From contig DCAE01000048.1 in NCBI GenBank assembly GCA_002311385.1, forward strand, positions 2,280-17,342: 15,063 bases of DNA, written 5' to 3'. A program made the translations under genes and the position numbers. This stretch comes from Dehalococcoidia bacterium UBA1141. GTDB lineage: Bacteria; Chloroflexota; Dehalococcoidia; Lucifugimonadales; UBA3495. Every line of letters starts with the position of its first letter. The first letter of the stretch is position 1. This document shows, in pieces, positions 1 through 6,735 of this stretch. Below the pieces are notes generated by a model that was given only the letters and a program-made list of their open reading frames with translations, did no database searches and had not been told where the DNA came from.

Positions 1-136
1 CCGCGCTGGGCACCACATAGAAACCCGTGCAACGGGGCTAGTGGATATCGTTACCAAAGGCTGGTCTGCCCTTAGCAGCCACCAATACAAGTAGTTTGGC
101 AGTCCCTGAGGGCATCAAATGAGAGGAGAGCGACAC

Positions 137-1126
137 ATGGCCACTTTGGGGGCGGCACGGGATTCGTCTGCAGCAACATAGTGAGTATCCTGGCCCAGAG
201 TGGCCACAAGGTCGTCTGCTTCGACATAGTGCCACCCAACGACCTGCTCACTAATATATCCAAACGTGGGCCAACAATGTCACTTTCCTTCAGGGGGACA
301 TCCTAGCTCCCGGTGATGTGGAGCAAGTCGAGAACCATGACATAGACAAGATTGTCCACGCCGCGGTATTCACCGGGGTCCTGCCGGAGGTGGAGGCGAG
401 CCGAAGCCGATCCATCGTGGACATAAATGTCATGGGCGCCACCAACCTGTTGGAGCTGGCCCGGCGGGTTGTCTCCAAGCGATTCCTTTACGTTAGCTCG
501 GGCTCAGTCTACGGCAATCGTCCCAAACAGGAGGAGGTGCTCCGTGAAGATGCCGACCTCCACCCTCACACCCTCACACCCTCACACCCTCTACGAATCT
601 ACCAAGTACGCCAGTGAGCTGCAAACCCAACGGTTCGGTGATATGCACGGCTTTGCCACCGTCGCCACTAAGCTCAGCTCTCTCTACGGTCCCATGGAGA
701 GGATCACCGGCCACAGGGCCAACCAGTCCGTGGTGAAAGATTTCACTGGAAGGGCTTTCGCGGCAAGACCATAGCCGTCAGTGACCGCAGTTTAGGCCGC
801 GACTACACCTACGTGGTCGACATCGCCGATGGGATCTGTAGTGTGTTGGGTGCTCCCAACCCGTCCCATTTCGCCTACAATATCTCCACAGGCAAATGGA
901 TCAGCCTGGGAGACATCATCGATGCTTTAATGGAACTGCGGCCGGACATCAAGGTGATAGACGCCTCGTCCGGAGACCCCAATGACGCCTCCTACGGTGG
1001 GTCTCGGTCCCGGATGGATGTATCCCGACCGCGAGACGACATAGGATTCACTGCGGAGTACGACCTCTATTCGATGGCGTTCAGCCGCTTGTTCCACCCA
1101 GAGTCGCGCAATACCGGGAACGCTAG
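137..1126 (+). pseudogene. NAD-dependent epimerase/dehydratase (extended SDR), multiply frameshifted
   Basis: The remains of an extended short-chain dehydrogenase/epimerase can be read by changing frame. Seen: the Rossmann nucleotide motif GGTGF (151-165, followed by VCSNIV), an acidic strand end VVCFD, then QGDIL and VHAA, the serine strand FLYVSSGSVYGN (484-519), the catalytic YxxxK as YESTK (592-606), and a C-terminal part reading RDYTYVVDIADGI then NISTGKW. No single frame carries all of this. Frame changes are needed near 137-150, 255-266, 561-591 (inside an 8-bp repeat), 740-760 and 1068-1070. The last restores a plausible C-terminus, DGVQPLV, ending at the TAG of 1124-1126. An intact family member has about 300 residues, which matches the combined length. 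The substrate (nucleotide sugar or other) cannot be told. Five separate lesions argue for genuine decay rather than one sequencing error. Confidence 0.85.
561..591 (+). repeat. 8-bp tandem repeat (caccctca, 3 full copies plus 7 nt) inside the epimerase pseudogene
   Basis: The unit caccctca occupies 561-568, 569-576 and 577-584 and continues for 7 matching bases at 585-591. It lies just before the catalytic YESTK motif. Upstream of it the gene reads in one frame (ADLHPHT), downstream in another (YESTKYASE). Removing exactly two units (16 bp) gives a continuous LHPHTLYESTK reading; adding one unit would also restore the frame. The repeat is therefore the site of one frameshift. Confidence 0.9.
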
Positions 1127-1259
1127 TTGGCCACTGCGGTTGGCGGTGACTTGAGCAAGTAACGGCCCATTTCCTATGCTCAATATTGTACGAGGCTAGG
1201 AAGTGGTGGATTGATTGGAAGAACTGCTACAGTGTTAACGATATAGAGTGGAAAAGTGC

Positions 1260-1332
1260 TCGGGGTGAGTGGACCCAAACCACCGGCCTCTTCGTCCCGA
1301 ACGACATTCGCTAGCCACTGCGCTACACTCCG
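1260..1332 (-). tRNA. Degenerate tRNA-Pro(CGG)-like unit, copy 1 (probable pseudo-tRNA)
   Basis: On the minus strand, 73 nt fit the standard tRNA layout with no gaps: acceptor CGGAGTG, a D arm with loop AGTGGCTA, a 7-nt anticodon loop TTCGGGA (anticodon CGG, proline), a 5-nt variable loop, a T arm, acceptor CACCCCG and an A discriminator. The first base C and the flanking AGGCC agree with bacterial tRNA-Pro as I remember it. Pairing is damaged: one mismatch in each of the acceptor, D and anticodon stems, the T loop reads TTTGGGT instead of TTCRANN, and the 3' tail is GCA rather than CCA. I judge it non-functional, or at best marginal. Confidence 0.55.
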
Positions 1333-1337
1333 ACGTA

Positions 1338-1410
1338 AGTCGGACATTGATGCCGTAATGTAGACCTCTGGGTCCCGAACGAAGCGCGCTAGCCACTGCG
1401 TTATAGATTC
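1338..1410 (-). tRNA. Degenerate tRNA-Pro(CGG)-like unit, copy 2 (pseudo-tRNA)
   Basis: A second 73-nt unit lies exactly 78 bp from copy 1. It shares the D-loop core GCAGTGGCTAGCG and the anticodon loop TTCGGGA (CGG) at the same internal positions. Its anticodon stem, T arm and acceptor stem no longer pair well, so this copy is more decayed. The equal length and register with copy 1 point to an old tandem tRNA duplication rather than chance. Confidence 0.45.
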
Positions 1411-1649
1411 GGCACATCCTTACTAGGGAGCTGAATAGTCAACGTGAATCGCAGAGGAGTAATTGCGTACACGTCGTCAGGGCGAACGGTATCACCAACT
1501 GCCAGCGGCTAATCTTACTATGGGTAGCTAGTGGCCTCAATATTGCCGACCTGCTTCTCACCCGCCGCCGGTTTTCGTAAATAATGTATATCGGATGGCC
1601 CTAGGGCAGTAATAATGCCAACGAAATGCTATCATGAATGGTACGGATT
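1411..1649. other. Gene-free stretch before typA
   Basis: From the end of the epimerase remnant to typA there is no supported protein gene. Its left part (1260-1410) holds the two tRNA-like units and its right end (1650-1679) a hairpin. In 1411-1649 itself I recognise nothing. Confidence 0.6.
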
Positions 1650-1679
1650 GCACCCTGGGTAGGCTGCCCAGTATGGTGC
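1650..1679 (+). promoter_or_regulatory. Hairpin overlapping a possible promoter, upstream of typA
   Basis: Arms GCACC (1650-1654) plus CTGGG (1655-1659) can pair with CCCAG (1667-1671) and GGTGC (1675-1679), with a 7-nt loop and a 3-nt bulge. The same bases can be read as a promoter, TTGCAC (1649-1654), 18-bp spacer, TATGGT (1673-1678). The ATG of typA follows 31 bp later, with a GGAG about 14 nt before it. No T-run follows, so it is not an ordinary terminator. It could be an operator or leader hairpin. Confidence 0.35.
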
Positions 1680-1710
1680 ATGTTCCGCTGACGGAGAATT
1701 ACTGAAATTC

Positions 1711-3573
1711 ATGGATCACCCAAAGAGTCAGGCAGATAGTCACCGCAACCCCAATATCAGAAATCTAGCAATCATTGCCCACGTCGACCACGGCAAGACC
1801 ACCTTGGTGGATGCTTTGTTGAAGCAGAGTCAGGTCTTTCGGGCCGGTCAGGACGTTGGCGTACTCATCATGGACAGCAACCCGCTGGAGCGAGAACGCG
1901 GAATTACCATCCTAGCCAAGAATGCGTCCGTGAACTACAAGGGTGTGAAAATCAACATCATAGACACGCCGGGCCACGCCGATTTCAGCGGCGAAGTCGA
2001 GCGCATCATGAACATGGCCGACGGCTGTCTGCTCTTGGTGGACGCTGTAGACGGGCCAATGCCCCAGACTACATACGTGCTGCGTCAAGCGTTGAACCAG
2101 AAAGTCAAACCCATGGTCGTTATCAATAAGATTGACCGGAATGAGGCCAGGGTGGCGGAAGTGGTCGAGATGGTGCAGGACCTTTTCCTAGAGTTGGCCA
2201 CCGATTCCGAGCAGTTGGACTACCCCGTATTGTACGCATCGGCACGGGACGGATATGCCACCAAGGACCTGTCCGTACCGAGAGAAGACATGCAAGACCT
2301 ATTCGATGCCATATTGGAAAATGTACCGGAGCCGGAGGGAGACCCGGATGCGCCCCTTCAAGTACTGGTGGCCGCCTTGGACTACGACAACTATTTGGGT
2401 CAGGTGGCCATAGGCCGAGTGTTCCAGGGCACCGCTCGCTTGGGAGACCAAGTGACTCTATTGACCCGCCATGATCAGCCGACGGTTCACAAGGTGCAAA
2501 AGTTGTTCACGTTCCGCGGGTTGGGACGGGCCGAGTCCGAAGAAGCAGTGGCGGGTGACATCGTTGCTTTGACCGGCATCGAGAATGTTTCCATCGGCGA
2601 TACATTGACTGCGCTGGACGAAACTGAGGCTCTACCCTCCATTGAGATTGAAGAGCCGACGGTCAAGATGACCTTCGGCATCAACACCTCGCCATTCATG
2701 GGCAAAGAGGGGAGCTACTGCACCTCCCGTATGCTCTACGACAGGTTGATGCAGGAACTGCGAACCAACGTTAGCCTGAGGGTGGAAACCACCGCCGCGC
2801 CCGAGGTCTTCCTTGTTTCCGGCAGAGGCGAGTTACACCTATCCATCCTTGTTGAAACCATGCGCCGGGAGGGTTTTGAATTCCAAGTTTCCCGACCGGA
2901 ACCCGTAACCAAGGTTGTTGACGGTCGAGTGCACGAACCCTATGAGCACCTTAGCATCACCACCAAGGAAGAGTACCTAGGCGCACTGACCGAGTACCTG
3001 TCCGGTCGCTTGGCCCAGCTTACGAACATGAAGTATGACGACGCTGGAAACGTGTCGATGGACTACCGGATACCTACCCGTGGCCTGATTGGCTTCACCT
3101 CATATTTCCTGCGCACTACCAGGGGCAACGGGGTCAAGAGCAGCGTGTTCATTGGCTACGAGCCCATGAAGGGAGAGATAAGAACCACCACCACCGGCGT
3201 GTTGGTGGCCCATGAGCCCGGAGTGGCCGTGACCTATGGTCTGCTCAACGCCCAAGGTAGGGGAGACACATTCATAGACCCCGGCTCCAAGGTTTACGAG
3301 GGAATGATTGTCGGCATGCACCGGAGAGAAGGCGATATTCCCATCAACGTATGCAAGGAAAAGAAGCTGACCAACATGCGTTCTTCCACCGCCGACGTTA
3401 CCAAGCGCCTGAACGCCACGGTCCGGTTCAGCCTGGAAGATGCCCTGGACTTCATCTCCACCGACGAGTTGGTGGAAGTCACCCCCCAGAACTTCCGCAT
3501 GCGAAAGCGCGAGCTAACCACCCTTGACCGCGCCAAAAAGCGCCGGGTCTCCACCAGCCGAGACCGGGACTAG
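1711..3573 (+). CDS. typA: Ribosome-associated translational GTPase TypA/BipA
   Basis: A 620-residue translational GTPase of the BipA family, close to the usual 600-615 residues. It binds the ribosome in the cytoplasm and supports ribosome assembly and stress or cold adaptation. Seen: G1 AHVDHGKT (24-31), G2 GITI (64-67), G3 DTPGH (85-89), G4 NKID (139-142) and a G5 SA, followed by the EF-Tu-like domain II (LDYDNYLGQVAIGRV), EF-G-like domains III and V, and the BipA-type C-terminal region with RIPTRGLIGF and RTTRGNG. The lengths and domain order suit BipA rather than EF-G, EF4 or Tet(M). The tail after RMRKRELT is basic and slightly extended. The reading frame is unbroken, in contrast to most neighbours. 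The ATG at 1711 is the natural start; its Shine-Dalgarno is weak and distant. Confidence 0.97.
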   Translation: MDHPKSQADSHRNPNIRNLAIIAHVDHGKTTLVDALLKQSQVFRAGQDVGVLIMDSNPLERERGITILAKNASVNYKGVKINIIDTPGHADFSGEVERIMNMADGCLLLVDAVDGPMPQTTYVLRQALNQKVKPMVVINKIDRNEARVAEVVEMVQDLFLELATDSEQLDYPVLYASARDGYATKDLSVPREDMQDLFDAILENVPEPEGDPDAPLQVLVAALDYDNYLGQVAIGRVFQGTARLGDQVTLLTRHDQPTVHKVQKLFTFRGLGRAESEEAVAGDIVALTGIENVSIGDTLTALDETEALPSIEIEEPTVKMTFGINTSPFMGKEGSYCTSRMLYDRLMQELRTNVSLRVETTAAPEVFLVSGRGELHLSILVETMRREGFEFQVSRPEPVTKVVDGRVHEPYEHLSITTKEEYLGALTEYLSGRLAQLTNMKYDDAGNVSMDYRIPTRGLIGFTSYFLRTTRGNGVKSSVFIGYEPMKGEIRTTTTGVLVAHEPGVAVTYGLLNAQGRGDTFIDPGSKVYEGMIVGMHRREGDIPINVCKEKKLTNMRSSTADVTKRLNATVRFSLEDALDFISTDELVEVTPQNFRMRKRELTTLDRAKKRRVSTSRDRD

Positions 3574-3628
3574 GCTTAGGGGAACCAGCGGGGGAAAGCA
3601 GATACGTAAGGGCGGTCAGAACCGCTAC

Positions 3629-3657
3629 TTGAGATAGGCTCTCGATTGTATTATAAG
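3629..3657 (+). promoter_or_regulatory. Predicted promoter of the AbrB-type antitoxin gene
   Basis: A -35-like TTGAGA (3629-3634) and a -10-like TATAAG (3652-3657) are separated by 17 bp. This puts transcription start near 3664, inside the palindrome at 3661-3680 and about 20 nt before the ATG at 3685. Confidence 0.5.
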
Positions 3658-3660
3658 TTT

Positions 3661-3680
3661 GTAAGGGAATAATCTCTTAC
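3661..3680. promoter_or_regulatory. 20-bp imperfect palindrome, candidate autoregulatory operator
   Basis: GTAAGGGAATAATCTCTTAC is an inverted repeat in which 8 of 10 base pairs match. It lies just downstream of the predicted -10 and ends 4 bp before the antitoxin start codon. AbrB/VapB-type antitoxins usually bind palindromes over their own promoter, so this is a natural operator candidate. Binding is inferred. Confidence 0.5.
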
Positions 3681-3684
3681 TTAT

Positions 3685-3921
3685 ATGAACGACATGCCCA
3701 AAGTCAAGATGACATCGAAAGGTCAGGTCACCATCCCTAAGGAAGTCAGAAAACGCTTGGGCATGTGCCCCGGAGATGAGTTGGAGTTTGTTGAGGGTGC
3801 CCGGGGGTTCACCGTCAACAAACGTTTGCAGGCTTCTCCCTTAGCATCGTACGGAGGTTATCTGAAGGGTTTGCAAGGCCAAGACCCTGACGTGTTGGTC
3901 ACGGAGATGCGTGGCGGGTGA
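3685..3921 (+). CDS. AbrB/MazE/VapB-type antitoxin (SpoVT-AbrB domain)
   Basis: A 78-residue DNA-binding protein with the swapped-hairpin AbrB fold in its first 45 residues: MTSKGQVTIPKEVRKRLGM, then PGDELEFVE. Residues from about 50 (ASYGGYLKGL, then GQDPDVLVTEMRGG) match the C-terminal toxin-binding tail of VapB antitoxins, which often reads YxGxLKG and ends in an EMRG-like motif. In the family it would neutralise a PIN RNase and repress its own operon. No Shine-Dalgarno precedes the ATG, because the palindrome occupies that space. Its stop codon overlaps the GTG start of a PIN toxin remnant by 3 bp, which confirms the antitoxin assignment. The toxin is broken, so this is an orphan antitoxin. 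Confidence 0.88.
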   Translation: MNDMPKVKMTSKGQVTIPKEVRKRLGMCPGDELEFVEGARGFTVNKRLQASPLASYGGYLKGLQGQDPDVLVTEMRGG

Positions 3922-3980
3922 CCACAGCCGTTTATACCAACGTTCTATTGGATATATTCTGCCGGTCGACTACTGACTAG
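3918..3980 (+). pseudogene. VapC/PIN-domain toxin, N-terminal stub with lost catalytic Asp
   Basis: Starting at the GTG at 3918, which overlaps the antitoxin stop, the frame reads VTTAVYTNVLLDIF, then CRSTTD and a TAG. The usual PIN toxin start is xTAVDTNVLLDIL, where the first D is a metal-binding catalytic residue; here it is Tyr (TAT for GAT, one base change). Only 20 codons remain and the other PIN acidic residues are absent from the following 100 bp. The gene order, overlap and motif make this the former partner of the antitoxin. It cannot encode an active RNase. Confidence 0.8.
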
Positions 3981-4042
3981 AGACCGAGGTTACTACCGGA
4001 CTTATTTCCCGGACCTACTGCTGATCTGAATAATGGTCGGAG

Positions 4043-4060
4043 GGAGCAACTGCGTGCTCC
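4043..4060. terminator. Short hairpin between the toxin stub and the metE-like gene
   Basis: GGAGCA (4043-4048) pairs with TGCTCC (4055-4060) around a 6-nt loop. It lies 20 bp beyond the stop codon of the minus-strand methyltransferase gene, a position that suits a terminator, but no T-run follows on that strand, so it would be weak or something else. Confidence 0.25.
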
Positions 4061-4079
4061 AGTCCAGAGCCACCCCACT

Positions 4080-5219
4080 CTACCAGAGCTCCTTCGTCGC
4101 TAGGCGGGCGCCCTCGGCCATGGCTTCCAATTTGGGCCAGACCAGTTCCGGCGATATTGTCGGGTTGGTCCTTACAAAAGTTCCAAAGCCGCAGTCGCTG
4201 CCAGCTATGACGTTCTCCCTTCCCACCAATTTGGCGTAGCGGACAATGCGTTGGGACACCAGTTCCGGATGTTCAATGAAGTTGGTGGTGGAGTCGACTA
4301 CCCCGGGTATGATGACCTTGCCGTCGGGTAATTTGACGTCTTCAAAGACGTTCCACTCGTGTTCGTGGCGAGGATTGGAGCCCTCAAAAGAGATGGCGTC
4401 GGGCCGCGCTTTCAGGGCGATGGGCAGGATTTCCTTGAGGGGGATGTCCAGATGGTGGGGCCCTTCATAGTTGCCCCAGCAAAGATGGAGCCGCATCCGG
4501 TCCGAAGGTAATCCTTCCAGCGCAGCATTCAGAGCCTCAACGTTGGCCTCGGCCACCTTCAGGAACTCACTGTTGCTAAAGGTTGGCCACTCCATGTGAC
4601 GGCCCATGGCCAAGTCGGGGCAGTCCACCTGCAGCAGGAAACCGGCATCGACGATCGCTTTGTATTCCACTTTCATGAGGTCTACCAACACCGACATATA
4701 TGCTTCCCTGCTGGGGTAATGCTGGTTGACCAAGAACAGGGCGATGACACCGGGGGATGCGGCGGTCATGAATGCCTCTTCGGACTTGGCTGCGGACACG
4801 CCTGCCTTGAGGTTGGAGATGTCGGTCTGAACCTCGTTTCCGCCTTTGCTGGCCACCGGTCCATTGCAAGCGGGGCGGGTAATCACTGCCAAGCTTGACA
4901 TGATTCTCTCGTGGGCCTCCGGGAAGTCGGCCCAGTCGCTCCTGGGCAGTGCCGGGCTGTCGCCGCCGAAACCGGTCATGCGGTCCATAACGTAAGTGGC
5001 ATAGCCCGCTTTGCTCTGCTCCCCGTCGTTCAGTACGTCCACGCCCACATCCGCCTGCTTCTGGACCACCTCCGTCACGGCTTGACTGACTCGCTGAGCC
5101 AATGCCGCTTCGTCGGTGGGTGATCCGGCTTGCTTGGCGATAATTAAATCAACCAAGTCCCAGGGACGTGGCAGGCTACCGGTGTGGGTGGTCAGTATTC
5201 GTGTTGTGCTGCGTTTCAA
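4080..5219 (-). CDS. Core MetE-like cobalamin-independent methyltransferase (UROD/MetE superfamily)
   Basis: A 379-residue TIM-barrel protein matching only the C-terminal catalytic half of methionine synthase MetE (the full enzyme has about 750 residues). It starts with LTTHTGSLPRP, typical of this group. The zinc ligands of MetE can all be assigned: His245 and Cys247 (LHLCWGNYEGPH), Glu279 (SFEGSNPR) and Cys343 (GSDCGFGTF). It should therefore bind Zn and activate a thiol such as homocysteine for methyl transfer. Single-domain relatives include archaeal-type MetE and bacterial core-MetE proteins using other methyl donors, and also epoxyalkane:coenzyme M transferases, so the substrate is open. 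The start is a TTG at 5217-5219 with GGAGG 7 nt upstream. No metabolic neighbour helps to define its role. Confidence 0.85.
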   Translation of the reverse strand: MKRSTTRILTTHTGSLPRPWDLVDLIIAKQAGSPTDEAALAQRVSQAVTEVVQKQADVGVDVLNDGEQSKAGYATYVMDRMTGFGGDSPALPRSDWADFPEAHERIMSSLAVITRPACNGPVASKGGNEVQTDISNLKAGVSAAKSEEAFMTAASPGVIALFLVNQHYPSREAYMSVLVDLMKVEYKAIVDAGFLLQVDCPDLAMGRHMEWPTFSNSEFLKVAEANVEALNAALEGLPSDRMRLHLCWGNYEGPHHLDIPLKEILPIALKARPDAISFEGSNPRHEHEWNVFEDVKLPDGKVIIPGVVDSTTNFIEHPELVSQRIVRYAKLVGRENVIAGSDCGFGTFVRTNPTISPELVWPKLEAMAEGARLATKELW

Positions 5220-5535
5220 AGCGTATCCTCCAGGAAATCTTCTTTGTGATCCACGTTTGCTACAACTTTGTTAAAAGGATGGGGTGGTTCGGGCTCGTGT
5301 GTTATTTGCCGGACATGGTAGGGGATTGACGGCCCGTTGCATATGGCATAGGTGAAACTGGGCGGATTAGGGCGGGAATGGTAGGGGCTAAGTTGAAGTT
5401 TGGCAACGGCGTCTTTATTCAGTAGCGGAGCGTCGTCCAACCACGAGGTGCGGATTGAGTTGACGGTTATATTCGACCGCCGGTCAATCCAATTCCCAAA
5501 GAGGGGCGCTACTGGAGGTTCTTGGCTGGGAATTC
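5220..5535. other. Gene-free stretch between the metE-like and REC-ATPase genes
   Basis: These 316 bp separate two minus-strand genes and hold the Shine-Dalgarno of the metE-like gene. A 74-codon minus frame (5216-5440) overlaps that gene's start but shows no family signature, so I do not call it. An 8-bp perfect inverted repeat, AATTCCCA (5491-5498) with TGGGAATT (5527-5534), lies against the end of the REC-ATPase gene, but its loop is 28 nt and no T-run follows. I see no convincing promoter. Confidence 0.5.
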
Positions 5536-6627
5536 TTAAACCGTGGCTCGGTTCATGGAGCTAATCTGAATGCCAAAACCAGGCTTCACATCAAAATTCA
5601 CAATCTTGCCGGTGTTCAGCTCAGCGTTGTGAACCTTGCACACTTCCAAGGTCTTTAGCAGTCTGAGACCGAATTTCTCCACGCTCAGGCGAAAGTGGAC
5701 ATCGCACAGGGCGCGTAGGCGGACCAGCGTCCTCTCTTCAAAGCTGGATGTGTGGATTATCAAGATGATTGTCTTGCCTCGATTGGCAATCTGTTTACAG
5801 GCTCTTAAGAAGCTTAGAATGGACCTCTCCGAGCTACATGACGCCAGGTGGGTGAGGGCATCCACGATAATCAGGTGACATTCTTGAGGAAGCTGATTGA
5901 TCTCCTCAGCCAGAAGTGATAGAGGTTGTAGAGCCTCGATTTCCGTCGCCTCATATGGCTCTTCCAATGGGATGATTCGCATGGCGCCGGACCGAAAGTA
6001 GTACCCCACCTCCAACCCGATGGATTTCATCTGGTTAGTCAGGCTTTCCTCCGAATTCCCGAAGGTGAAGTAGGCCACCCGGCTCCAGGTGGTCAGCGCC
6101 GCATAACTATAATGTTGACAAAGCACACTCTTGCCCGAGGAGGACGCGCCTTCGAACAATGCGACGGCACCGGGGGGTATACCTCCACCCAGTTCGATAT
6201 CTAAAGCGCTATTGCCCAACTGAAAATTTTCCGTGCGGTTGTAGTCTTCCGAAGGTTCTAAAGACCGGAGAGCCACCTTAACGCTGAGGGCGAGATCTTC
6301 CGGGTTGCACGGTTTGGATACGTAGTGATGGACACCCAACTCCATGCCCAAGGACTCGCCTTTCGCTGCGGACATGGCGGTAAGCATCACCACTGGTATA
6401 TCTACCAAGTCGGGGTCAATTTTTAACCGGCTAAGCACCTCGAAACCGTCCATACGGGGCATGGCCACATCCAGAACGATGAGGTCGGGAAGCTCCGACT
6501 TCGCCACGGTAAGACCTTCCAGGCCATCCCTGGCTGTAAGGACTTTGTAGTTGTTGCGGTCAAGGGTGTATTGGGCGAAGCGCAGAGCGCTGGCCTCGTC
6601 ATCTATGACGAGGATCTTCTTTGTCAT
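5536..6627 (-). CDS. Response regulator: receiver domain fused to a KaiC/ArlH (FlaH)-like RecA-fold ATPase
   Basis: A 363-residue, two-domain cytoplasmic protein. Residues 1-120 are a canonical receiver: DDE acidic pocket (9-11), phospho-acceptor Asp53 (VLDVAMPRMDG), Thr83 and Lys105. After a short linker (about 124-134), residues 135-363 are a RecA-fold ATPase: FQLGNSALDIELGGGIPPG, Walker A GASSSGKS (160-167), and Walker B LIIVD ending at Asp256. The GNxxLDxxLGGGIP opening and SGKSVLCQ resemble the archaellum ATP-binding protein ArlH/FlaH and KaiC. The strand where KaiC has its catalytic TFEE reads TFGN (188-191), so ATP binding without fast hydrolysis, as in ArlH, is possible. No DNA-binding domain is present. 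The ATG at 6625-6627 has GGAG 9 nt upstream; a longer start at 6666 would add 13 residues. It follows a histidine kinase gene by about 110 bp on the same strand. Confidence 0.85.
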   Translation of the reverse strand: MTKKILVIDDEASALRFAQYTLDRNNYKVLTARDGLEGLTVAKSELPDLIVLDVAMPRMDGFEVLSRLKIDPDLVDIPVVMLTAMSAAKGESLGMELGVHHYVSKPCNPEDLALSVKVALRSLEPSEDYNRTENFQLGNSALDIELGGGIPPGAVALFEGASSSGKSVLCQHYSYAALTTWSRVAYFTFGNSEESLTNQMKSIGLEVGYYFRSGAMRIIPLEEPYEATEIEALQPLSLLAEEINQLPQECHLIIVDALTHLASCSSERSILSFLRACKQIANRGKTIILIIHTSSFEERTLVRLRALCDVHFRLSVEKFGLRLLKTLEVCKVHNAELNTGKIVNFDVKPGFGIQISSMNRATV

Positions 6628-6735
6628 GATTATCCCACTCCAGTTTCGCTCTATTAAATTGGCCATGCCTAATATAAAAGCCGGGTATTGGCCGTGTTTC
6701 TACATGCGTGATGACGGTGGATGCCGGTTCTGCGA

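Noticed and set aside
1122..1139. A third tRNA D-arm-like match (cgctag, 4 nt, ccactgcg) resembling the two tRNA-Pro-like units
   Set aside because: It begins in the last codons of the epimerase remnant, has a 4-nt insertion, is not in the 78-bp register, and no other tRNA arm is found beside it.
5216..5440. A 74-codon minus frame overlapping the start of the metE-like gene, which could suggest a coupled leader peptide
   Set aside because: The translation shows no domain or hydrophobic pattern and no Shine-Dalgarno was identified. The overlap of TGA with the TTG start is probably chance.
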